Source: a bacterium | GTDB lineage: Bacteria; Bacillota; Clostridia; Oscillospirales; Ruminococcaceae | Assembly: GCA_004561545.1 (NCBI GenBank) | Contig: SFVK01000003.1 | Coordinates: 62,001-126,000, forward strand | Direction of reading: 5' to 3' | DNA length: 64,000 nucleotides | Shown here: in pieces, positions 58,120 through 64,000 of the stretch | Position numbering within the stretch: position 1 is the first letter of the stretch | How the letters are laid out: every line of letters starts with the position of its first letter | Notes under the pieces: generated by a model | Databases searched by the model: none | Told to the model about the DNA's origin: nothing | The model's input: the letters and a program-made list of their open reading frames with translations, nothing else | Position numbers and translations under genes: made by a program

Positions 58120-59514
58120 TCAGCAGCCCTCCCCCCACACAGGGGCATCCCCCAGCTGGCAGATGTGTTCCATTTGGGTGCTCCGTCCCCGGATGCGCAG
58201 GCATTCGCTGTTGTGCCAGATGCGTTTCCAGGGATCATGGAGAATGTTGCCCAGCCCGGCCCCGGCGCCCAGCCAGCTCTGGCAGGGCAGAACGGTGCCG
58301 TCCGGCGCAATGGCCATGTTGGAAAGGCAGGCCCCGCAGCTGGGAATCTGGGAGAATCCCAGCCCGGTCAGCGTTTCATCCGGCAGCCAGCCGGGGCTGG
58401 TGAAATTGACTTCCATGTGGTGTGCCGCCGCATATTCCATGGCGGGGCGCAGCACGGCGGTGAGTGCATCGGGGGAAAGCCGGGTGGCCCGGCTCTGTCC
58501 GCTCTGCGCGCCGCCGGTGGGGATCAGCCCGCTGCAGGTGGCGTACCGCACGCCCAGCTCGTTGGCCAGAGCCAGTGTGGCGGTGTAGTCCTGGTTCAGG
58601 CTGCACAGAGGCGTGTTGATGCTCACATTCAGCCCTGCTTCCAGGGCGTTTTTGACGCCGCTGACGGTATCCTGCCAGCCTGCGGCGCCCACCAGCGTGT
58701 TGTGGGTGGCCTCGTCGGCGGAGTAAAGGGTGATCTGTACGCTGTCCAGACTGGCCTCATGCAGTTCCCGGCACAGGGCGCTGGTCAGCAGCCGGCCATT
58801 GGTGTTCAGCCGGGTTACAAACCACTGGGCGGAGCGCACCAGGTTCACCAGATCGTGGCGCAGTGTGGGCTCGCCGCCCGTGAACGTCAGCTGGGGAATG
58901 CCCGCTGCCCGGCATTTCTGCAAAACCGCCAGCCACTGGTCGGTGTCCAGCTCCGGCACGGCGCCCAGCGGCTGCCCGGCGGCGTAGCAATGCAGACATT
59001 TCTGGTTGCAGTGCCACGCGCCGTCCTTGGCCATGGAACTGACCATCAGATCCATGCGGTGGGGCGCCGTCATATAACGGGCGTAGCTTCCCAGCTCCAT
59101 CGGCTGGATTGGCACCGGAGGCTCCTTGCCCTGGGCGATGGCCCGGAAGGAGGCCAGCATGGCGGTCAGGTCGGCCTCAATCTGGCCGGCGGCCTCTTTG
59201 GGATAAATCCGGCAGGTGGCCTCCACGGCCTGGGTCTTGACGGTCTGCCACTGGTCGGGGTCAATCTCTTTGCCCTCAAAGGGCTGCAGGGCGTCCATCA
59301 GGTTGGCAAGCAGGATGGCCCAGGAAACGCTCAGGGGCAGAATGTCCTGGCCGTTGAGGATGGCAAGATAGGGGATATCCTTGCGGGCGGAAGGCGTGGC
59401 GGGCACCAGGTGAATGCGCACCACGCCGGGCCCGTCGGGGTCCAGCGTTACATGGCGCACCACGTCCAGATGACGGTGCAGATACTGCGTTTCCGCGCGG
59501 GTCAATAATTTCAT
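58120..59514 (-). CDS. Radical SAM protein with SPASM-like C-terminal cysteines
   Basis: A 464-residue radical SAM enzyme. Residues 1 to about 150 form an N-terminal extension without motif. The 4Fe-4S motif CNQKCLHC lies at 169-176 (CxxxCxxC), then TFTGGEPTLR at about 211-219 and LNTNGRLL. The C terminus resembles SPASM/Twitch domains: C393, C396, C411 in IAPDGTVLPCQSW, C438, C452, and Cys464 as the last residue. Such enzymes often modify peptides or protein side chains, including Cys thioethers. Its stop is directly followed by the ATG of the Cys-Ala protein. The ATG at 59514 follows GGAG. Confidence 0.85.
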   Translation of the reverse strand: MKLLTRAETQYLHRHLDVVRHVTLDPDGPGVVRIHLVPATPSARKDIPYLAILNGQDILPLSVSWAILLANLMDALQPFEGKEIDPDQWQTVKTQAVEATCRIYPKEAAGQIEADLTAMLASFRAIAQGKEPPVPIQPMELGSYARYMTAPHRMDLMVSSMAKDGAWHCNQKCLHCYAAGQPLGAVPELDTDQWLAVLQKCRAAGIPQLTFTGGEPTLRHDLVNLVRSAQWFVTRLNTNGRLLTSALCRELHEASLDSVQITLYSADEATHNTLVGAAGWQDTVSGVKNALEAGLNVSINTPLCSLNQDYTATLALANELGVRYATCSGLIPTGGAQSGQSRATRLSPDALTAVLRPAMEYAAAHHMEVNFTSPGWLPDETLTGLGFSQIPSCGACLSNMAIAPDGTVLPCQSWLGAGAGLGNILHDPWKRIWHNSECLRIRGRSTQMEHICQLGDAPVWGEGC

Positions 59515-59548
59515 CAAAACCACTCCATGAGGGTATTTTATGCAAAAC

Positions 59549-59568
59549 GGGGTGCGCCGGGGCACCCC
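59549..59568 (-). other. Leader hairpin of the radical SAM operon
   Basis: GGGGTGC (59549-59555) and GCACCCC (59562-59568) form a hairpin in the untranslated leader, followed on the minus strand by CGTTTTGC. It might stabilise the message or weakly attenuate it. Confidence 0.5.
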
Positions 59569-59608
59569 GCAGGAAATACGGTCAAAACCGAAAAAACTTT
59601 ACAGGCTC

Positions 59609-59637
59609 ATTATACCATGAACCACATCCAATTACAA
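59609..59637 (-). promoter_or_regulatory. Promoter of the radical SAM/Cys-Ala/AAA+ operon
   Basis: On the minus strand TTGTAA (59637-59632) and TATAAT (59614-59609) have a 17-base spacer. The leader is about 90 bases. Confidence 0.75.
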
Positions 59638-59658
59638 TCGCGGACAAAAGTCCACCGC

Positions 59659-59690
59659 AAAAAAACACCGCAGGGGCGCGCCCTGCGGTG
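59659..59690 (-). terminator. prfC terminator
   Basis: CACCGCAGGG and CCCTGCGGTG form a near-perfect stem, followed on the minus strand by seven T. It separates prfC from the radical SAM operon. Confidence 0.9.
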
Positions 59691-59711
59691 ACAGATGGCA
59701 AAATGGCGGGA

Positions 59712-61325
59712 TCAGAAGGTCAGGTTGCCGAACTCCGACAGCTTCAGCCCGCTGTTGTGCTGGGTGGCCCAGTCAATGCTCCATGGGCTGCCGAACAGCA
59801 GCAGATGGTTGCCCTTCAGGTCCTCGATGCAGCGGGTGTCGCTGGTCAGGTCCAGCGTCTTGGGGTCCAGCTCATCGGGATCGTTGAGAATCCAGCGCAG
59901 ATGTTCATAGGGCAGCGTCTGCATACGGATGTCCACGTTGTACTCGTTGCGCAGGCGGTATTCCAGCACTTCCAGCTGCAAGACGCCCACCACACCCACA
60001 ATCACTTCCTCCATGCCGGAGCCAAGGTCGCGGAAAATCTGGATGGCGCCCTCCTGGGCAATCTGTTCCATCCCCTTGACAAACTGCTTGCGCTTCATGG
60101 TGTCCACCTGGGTGACACGGGCAAAGTGTTCCGGCGCAAACGTGGGGATGCCGGCAAACTGCACATGCTGCCTGCCGGTACACAGCGTGTCGCCGATGGA
60201 GAAAATGCCCGGGTCGAACAGACCGATGATATCCCCGGCGTAGGCCTCGTCCACAATGGCGCGGTCGTCAGCCATCAGGCTGGTGCCGGTGGCCAGCTTG
60301 ATGTTTTTGCCCTCCTGCACATGGAAAGCCTCCATGCCGCGCTCAAACTTGCCCGAGCAGATGCGCAGGAAGGCGATGCGGTCCCGGTGGTTCTTGTTCA
60401 TGTTGGCCTGAATCTTAAACACAAAACCGCTGAACTGCTCGCTCTGGGGGTCCACGACCTCGCCGCTCAGCGAGTCGGTGCGGGGCAGGGGAGGCGGGGT
60501 CAGGCGCAAAAACTCTTTCAGGAAAGGCTCCACGCCAAAGTTGGTGAGCGCCGAGCCAAAGAACACCGGCGAAAGCTCGCCGTGCTGGACGGCCTCCAGG
60601 TCAAACTCCTCCGCCGCGCCGTCCAGCAGCTCAATGTCCTCCGCCAGTTTTTCGTGGTTGGCGGGACCAATCAGCCCGTCCATCTCCGGCGCTCCCAGTT
60701 CGGCCTCAATCTCATCCACCATCCGCACGCCGTTGGCCCGTCCGTCCCCCGAGAAGGCCAGCACATGGCGGGACGCACGGTCGAACACACCCTTGAACTC
60801 CTTGCCGCAGCCGATGGGCCAGTTCATGGGATAGGTCTTGATGCCCAGAATGGTCTCGATGTTTTCCATCAGCTCAAAGGGGTCCCGGGCCTCCCGGTCC
60901 ATCTTGTTAATAAAGGTAAAGATGGGAATGTGGCGCAGCGTGCAGACCTTGAACAGCTTGATGGTCTGGGCCTCCACGCCCTTGGCCGCGTCAATGACCA
61001 TCACGGCGGAGTCTGCCGCCATGAGGGTGCGGTAGGTGTCCTCCGAGAAATCCTGGTGGCCGGGGGTATCCAGGATGTTGATGCACTTGCCCTGGTAGTT
61101 GAACTGCAGCACCGAGGATGTGACCGAGATGCCGCGCTGCTTCTCGATGTCCATCCAGTCCGACACGGCGTGTTTGGCGCTCTGCTTGCCCTTGACGGAA
61201 CCGGCGGTCTGGATGGCGCCCCCGTAGAGCAGCAGCTTTTCGGTCAATGTGGTTTTGCCGGCGTCCGGGTGCGAGATGATCGCAAAGGTCCGCCGGCGCT
61301 CAATTTCTTCGCGCATGGTTGGCAT
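59712..61325 (-). CDS. prfC: Peptide chain release factor 3
   Basis: A 537-residue translational GTPase that recycles RF1/RF2 after termination. G1 is ISHPDAGKTTLTEKLLL near residue 17, effector region QRGISVTSSVLQF, G3 DTPGHQDFSEDTYRTL and G4 TFINKMDRE. The order of domains and the RF3-specific DWMDIEKQRGISV distinguish it from EF-G. AAAGGAG precedes the ATG at 61325. It is transcribed alone between its promoter and terminator. Confidence 0.97.
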   Translation of the reverse strand: MPTMREEIERRRTFAIISHPDAGKTTLTEKLLLYGGAIQTAGSVKGKQSAKHAVSDWMDIEKQRGISVTSSVLQFNYQGKCINILDTPGHQDFSEDTYRTLMAADSAVMVIDAAKGVEAQTIKLFKVCTLRHIPIFTFINKMDREARDPFELMENIETILGIKTYPMNWPIGCGKEFKGVFDRASRHVLAFSGDGRANGVRMVDEIEAELGAPEMDGLIGPANHEKLAEDIELLDGAAEEFDLEAVQHGELSPVFFGSALTNFGVEPFLKEFLRLTPPPLPRTDSLSGEVVDPQSEQFSGFVFKIQANMNKNHRDRIAFLRICSGKFERGMEAFHVQEGKNIKLATGTSLMADDRAIVDEAYAGDIIGLFDPGIFSIGDTLCTGRQHVQFAGIPTFAPEHFARVTQVDTMKRKQFVKGMEQIAQEGAIQIFRDLGSGMEEVIVGVVGVLQLEVLEYRLRNEYNVDIRMQTLPYEHLRWILNDPDELDPKTLDLTSDTRCIEDLKGNHLLLFGSPWSIDWATQHNSGLKLSEFGNLTF

Positions 61326-61416
61326 AACGTCAAAACTCCTTTATCCTTTCAATGTGACCGGTCTTTCTGCGGCTGTCACATGGGGCCCACTCCTTCGCTG
61401 TACGACATACTGTTTT

Positions 61417-61445
61417 ATCATACTCTGTTTTCCAACGGAATGCAA
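61417..61445 (-). promoter_or_regulatory. prfC promoter
   Basis: On the minus strand TTGCAT (61445-61440) and TATGAT (61422-61417) have a 17-base spacer, leaving a leader of about 85 bases. Confidence 0.6.
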
Positions 61446-61453
61446 TGAAAAAA

Positions 61454-61981
61454 TCAATCTTTTTCCCGCGTCTGCGCCGCCGCGTGGGCTTTGGCCAGTG
61501 CCCGGTACTCTTCCGCGTTGGCCAGGTTGTCGGCGGCCAGATCCTCACGCGCCGTTCCATGGACCCTGGCCGGCACGCCCATGACCACGGTTTCGTCGGG
61601 AACCACCATTTTTTCGGGGACCAGCGCCCCGGCCGCCACCACGGCGCCCCGGCCCACCACCGCGCCGTTCATCACGGTGGCGTGCATTCCGATGAGAGCT
61701 CCGTCCCCGATGGTGCAGCCGTGCACCACCGCGCTGTGGCCGATGGAGACATTCTCCCCGATCACAACGTCCAGCCCCGGCCCGGTGTGGAGCACGGCGT
61801 TGTCCTGCACGTTGGACCCGCGCCCAACCCGGATGTGCCCGGTGTCGGCACGCAGCACCGCGCCGTACCAGATGCTGCAATTTTCCCCCAGGTCCACCGC
61901 GCCCGCCAGCGTGGCGTTGTCCGCCACAAAGGCGGCGCCGTTGTCCCGCGGCGACGCGCCGCCCACCGTGATGTTTCTCAT
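61454..61981 (-). CDS. Gamma-carbonic anhydrase-like hexapeptide protein
   Basis: A 175-residue left-handed beta-helix protein of the gamma-CA/PaaY family. Hexapeptide repeats run from about residue 17 (ATLAGAVDLGENCSIWYGAVLRAD) through VGRGSNVQDNAVLHTG to DGALIGMHATVMNGAVVG. The likely zinc ligands are His in NAVLHTG, IGHSAVVH and IGMHA. Many Firmicute members have no shown CA activity, so an acyltransferase-like or scaffold role is possible. AGGAGG precedes the start. It is divergent from the phosphatase gene at 62.1 kb. Confidence 0.9.
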   Translation of the reverse strand: MRNITVGGASPRDNGAAFVADNATLAGAVDLGENCSIWYGAVLRADTGHIRVGRGSNVQDNAVLHTGPGLDVVIGENVSIGHSAVVHGCTIGDGALIGMHATVMNGAVVGRGAVVAAGALVPEKMVVPDETVVMGVPARVHGTAREDLAADNLANAEEYRALAKAHAAAQTREKD

Positions 61982-62033
61982 TGCCAGTGCCTCCTGTCTG
62001 TTTGCTTTCTATCATACAACTTTTGGCGGGAAA

Positions 62034-62062
62034 TTGCAAAAAATTCCCCCGTCTGGTATACT
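62034..62062 (+). promoter_or_regulatory. Promoter of the downstream Cof phosphatase gene
   Basis: TTGCAA (62034-62039) and TATACT (62057-62062) have a 17-base spacer, about 33 bases before the start codon. Confidence 0.7.
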
Positions 62063-62095
62063 GATTTTAAAACCAGAGAGTTGGGAGTTGTGGTT

Positions 62096-62869
62096 ATGAT
62101 TCGGATGGTGTGCAGTGACCTGGACGGAACGCTGCTGCAATATGGAAAAAAGAACCTGGAGGGGGAAATTTTTACCCAGATCCGTGCGCTGCATGAGCGG
62201 GGGATTTTGTTCTGTCCCGCCAGCGGGCGGCAGTACAACAGCCTGCGGCAGCTCTTTGCCCCTGTGGCGGACTGCTGTGTGTTCCTGTGCGAAAACGGCG
62301 GCGTGGTATTCCGGGACGGCCGTGTGATCGCCAAGACCCCCATGCCCCGGGCGTTGGCCGAGGAAATTGCCTGGGATTTCTGGAACCGCACCGATGAAAA
62401 AGGGGAGATCATGCTCTCCGGCGAAAACACCGTCTATCTGATGAGCCGGGGCCGGGGGATGGTGGACCGGGTAAAGTTCATCGGCAACAATTACCGCATC
62501 ATTTCTGACCCCGCCGAGATCCCCGAAGACATTGTCAAGGTGTCGGTTTATATCGCCGAGGGGGTGGACGATTTTGCGCCACGGTTTGCGGAACGGTGGA
62601 AACACGCCAACTGCGCGGTGGCGGGGCCAAAGTGGATTGATACCACCCTTTCCAACAAGGGCACCGGTGTGAAAAGCCTGTGCCGGGCGCTGGACATTAC
62701 CCCCGATGAGATCATGGCATTTGGGGATAATTATAACGATGTGGCGATGCTGGACCTGGTGGGGACCGCCTATATTATGGATACGGCTGCTGCGCCGCTG
62801 CGGCAGCGGTACCCGCTGCACACCCCGCGCCCGGAGGACGCGCTGCGGGCGTTTCTCTCCCAAACTTAA
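62096..62869 (+). CDS. Cof-type HAD-IIB phosphatase
   Basis: A 257-residue HAD-IIB hydrolase with motif I VCSDLDGTLLQYG, motif II PASGRQYNS, and KGTGVKSLCRAL then MAFGDNYNDVAMLDLVG as motifs III/IV. It differs enough from the Cof protein at 4.2 kb to be a separate subfamily, with Ser in motif II where that protein has Thr. It is probably a sugar phosphate phosphatase. The ATG at 62096 is preceded by TTGGGAG at a slightly long distance, and the promoter just upstream rules out an earlier start. Confidence 0.9.
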   Translation: MIRMVCSDLDGTLLQYGKKNLEGEIFTQIRALHERGILFCPASGRQYNSLRQLFAPVADCCVFLCENGGVVFRDGRVIAKTPMPRALAEEIAWDFWNRTDEKGEIMLSGENTVYLMSRGRGMVDRVKFIGNNYRIISDPAEIPEDIVKVSVYIAEGVDDFAPRFAERWKHANCAVAGPKWIDTTLSNKGTGVKSLCRALDITPDEIMAFGDNYNDVAMLDLVGTAYIMDTAAAPLRQRYPLHTPRPEDALRAFLSQT

Positions 62870-62931
62870 ACGTTTTCTCTCGACACTATGCAAATGGACA
62901 AAAATCGACCGGCGACCTGCGGTGATTTTGG

Positions 62932-62960
62932 TTGACTTTGTCCAAAGAAAATGCTATGAT
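62932..62960 (+). promoter_or_regulatory. ptsH-ptsI promoter
   Basis: TTGACT (62932-62937) and TATGAT (62955-62960) have a 17-base spacer. No catabolite operator is obvious nearby. Confidence 0.7.
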
Positions 62961-63021
62961 AAACACGATAAATCTATGCGGGGGTTTGTGAGAAACACCT
63001 GTGTTTTGGGAGGCAGACAGT

Positions 63022-63279
63022 ATGAAGCAGTTCAACTATACCATTCAGGAAGCCGTGGGCATCCACGCCCGCCCGGCCGGCCTGTTGGTCAAGGAAGTTA
63101 AGAAGTACAAGAGCACCGTCACCGTGATTCTGGGTGACAAGTCCAGCAACGCCCTCAAGCTGATGGCTCTGATGGGCATGGGCGTCAAGTGTGGCGATAC
63201 CGTTACCGTCACCGTGGAAGGTGAGGACGAGGATGTTGCCGCCCCGGCGCTGGAACAATTCTTCAAAGAGCATCTGTAA
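63022..63279 (+). CDS. ptsH: Phosphocarrier protein HPr
   Basis: An 85-residue PTS phosphocarrier that receives phosphate from EI on His15 and passes it to sugar EIIA domains. The active site is VGIHARPAG, with His15. An ungapped alignment by position to Bacillus HPr puts Lys46 where the regulatory Ser46 normally is (local sequence SSNALKLMALMGMGV). HPr kinase/phosphorylase control and CcpA co-activation through this protein would then be lost or changed. GGGAGG precedes the ATG at 63022. ptsI follows after an attenuator. Confidence 0.93.
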   Translation: MKQFNYTIQEAVGIHARPAGLLVKEVKKYKSTVTVILGDKSSNALKLMALMGMGVKCGDTVTVTVEGEDEDVAAPALEQFFKEHL

Positions 63280-63292
63280 GCCCAAACAAAAG

Positions 63293-63328
63293 GCGGCTGC
63301 CCCTTTCCTTACGGGCAGCCGCGTTTTT
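63293..63328 (+). terminator. Attenuator between ptsH and ptsI
   Basis: GCGGCTGCCC (63293-63302) pairs perfectly with GGGCAGCCGC (63313-63322), followed by GTTTTT. It probably reduces EI relative to HPr. Confidence 0.8.
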
Positions 63329-63355
63329 GTCATGGCAGGAAGGAGAGCATGAACA

Positions 63356-64000
63356 ATGATTAGTATTCAGGGCAAGGGCGTTTCGGCCGGTGTGGGGGTT
63401 GGCCCGCTGTATTTCTATCAGCGCGCCAAGACCGAGATCCCCCGTTATACGACACAGGATGCCGACGCAGAATGGCACCGCTTCAAGGGTGCCCAGACCG
63501 CAGCCATCGAGCAGCTGGGCGAGCTGGCCGAGAAAGCCCGCGCCGAGGCCGGCGATGACGCCGCCATGCTGTTTGAGACCCATCAGATGATGGCCGAAGA
63601 TCTGGATTATGAGGAAGCCATCGAAGGCCGCATCAACAACGACAAGCTCAACGCCGAGGCCGCCGTGGCCGATACGGCGGAGGAGTTTGCCGCCATGTTT
63701 GAGGCTATGGACGACAGCTATATGCAGGCCCGCGCCGCCGATGTGAAGGATGTCTCCACCCGCATTCTGGGCATTCTGTCCGGTGCGGTGCAGGGTGGCA
63801 TTGCCTCCGACGTGCCGGTCCTGCTGGCCGCCGATGATCTGGCCCCCTCCGAGACGGTTCAGCTGGACAAGTCCAAGATTCTGGGCTTTATCACGTCCGG
63901 TGGTTCCGGCTCCAGCCACACGGCCATTCTGGCCCGCACCATGGGCATTCCGGCCATTGTCGGCGTCGGCGATGCGCTGCGTCCCGAGTATGCCGGCCGC
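63356..64000 (+). CDS. ptsI: PTS enzyme I (phosphoenolpyruvate-protein phosphotransferase), N-terminal part
   Basis: The first 215 codons of enzyme I, cut by the window end. EI takes phosphate from PEP and gives it to HPr. Visible are the N-terminal ISIQGKGVSAGVGVGPLYFY, the HPr-binding helical domain with ETHQMMAEDLDYEEAIEG, and the active-site segment SGGSGSSHTAILARTMGIPAI, whose His is phosphorylated (the SxH is usually preceded by GGxTSH; here GSSH). AAGGAGA precedes the ATG at 63356; an ATG seven bases earlier runs into a stop after four codons. The PEP-binding barrel is beyond the window. Confidence 0.95.
   Translation, partial: MISIQGKGVSAGVGVGPLYFYQRAKTEIPRYTTQDADAEWHRFKGAQTAAIEQLGELAEKARAEAGDDAAMLFETHQMMAEDLDYEEAIEGRINNDKLNAEAAVADTAEEFAAMFEAMDDSYMQARAADVKDVSTRILGILSGAVQGGIASDVPVLLAADDLAPSETVQLDKSKILGFITSGGSGSSHTAILARTMGIPAIVGVGDALRPEYAGR

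Noticed and set aside
56989..59508. An 839-codon plus-strand frame opposite the radical SAM and Cys-Ala genes
   Set aside because: The minus-strand frames have a signal peptide, membrane helix and radical SAM motif with tight operon spacing; the plus frame is featureless.
1..64000. Mobile elements, prophage genes, tRNA or rRNA genes, CRISPR arrays
   Set aside because: No transposase, integrase, phage protein, tRNA-like cloverleaf, rRNA segment or regularly spaced repeat was recognised on reading both strands; a covariance-model search would be needed to exclude small RNAs.

Overview
The window is about 64 kb of GC-rich, densely packed bacterial chromosome with no rRNA, tRNA, insertion sequence, prophage or CRISPR array that I can recognise. 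Gene content points to an anaerobic Gram-positive gut Firmicute of the Oscillospiraceae/Ruminococcaceae type (Faecalibacterium, Gemmiger or Subdoligranulum relatives): PPi-type phosphofructokinase, ATP-type PEP carboxykinase, IreB, the CD1247-type zinc-ribbon protein beside efp, YqeG, a FeoA-FeoB fusion with a FeoB-associated Cys-rich protein, HPr/EI, and strong AGGAGG ribosome sites. The taxonomic placement is inference. Many promoters can be read directly as TTGnnn-17-TAtaaT.

Layout. 1-9.1 kb holds housekeeping and central metabolism: the end of a GH13 enzyme, pckA, a nitroreductase, PPi-PFK, a Cof phosphatase, a DUF1624 membrane protein, rpsU, yqeG, an endonuclease IV-like protein, efp and a zinc-ribbon protein. 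9.2-20.6 kb (minus strand) is a surface-glycan operon with an ABC exporter (Wzm/Wzt), a CMP-sugar branch (KdsB, a KdsC-like phosphatase, a DmpG/HMGL-type aldolase and a GT52-like transferase), a DUF2142 membrane protein, GT4, GT2 and DUF2304. 20.6-26 kb has a LacI regulator, ireB, a uracil permease preceded by a probable leader-peptide attenuator, a peptidoglycan-binding protein, a probable pseudogene and a GNAT. 26-31.1 kb carries the oxidative TCA branch: citrate synthase, divergent from isocitrate dehydrogenase and aconitase, giving 2-oxoglutarate for glutamate. 31.2-49.5 kb is a second surface-glycan region: hflX, a GNAT, a flippase, a surface carbohydrate protein, an SGNH/MBOAT O-acylation pair, nine glycosyltransferases and PPK2. 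49.6-52.2 kb is ferrous iron uptake. 52.4-54.8 kb is a polar amino acid ABC importer. 54.9-59.6 kb is a tightly coupled operon of a radical SAM protein, a membrane protein with a Cys-Ala repeat tail, and a two-domain AAA+ ATPase. 59.7-64 kb has prfC, a gamma-carbonic anhydrase-like protein, a Cof phosphatase and ptsH-ptsI (ptsI runs off the end).

The two most interesting systems are the radical SAM/Cys-Ala/AAA+ operon (54.9-59.6 kb), which looks like an enzyme, substrate and remodelling ATPase set, and the Kdo-like pathway in the first glycan operon (14.5-20.5 kb), where an aldolase of a different family stands where KdsA would be expected and a Wzt with a C-terminal sugar-binding domain suggests capped chains. 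HPr also appears to lack the regulatory Ser46.
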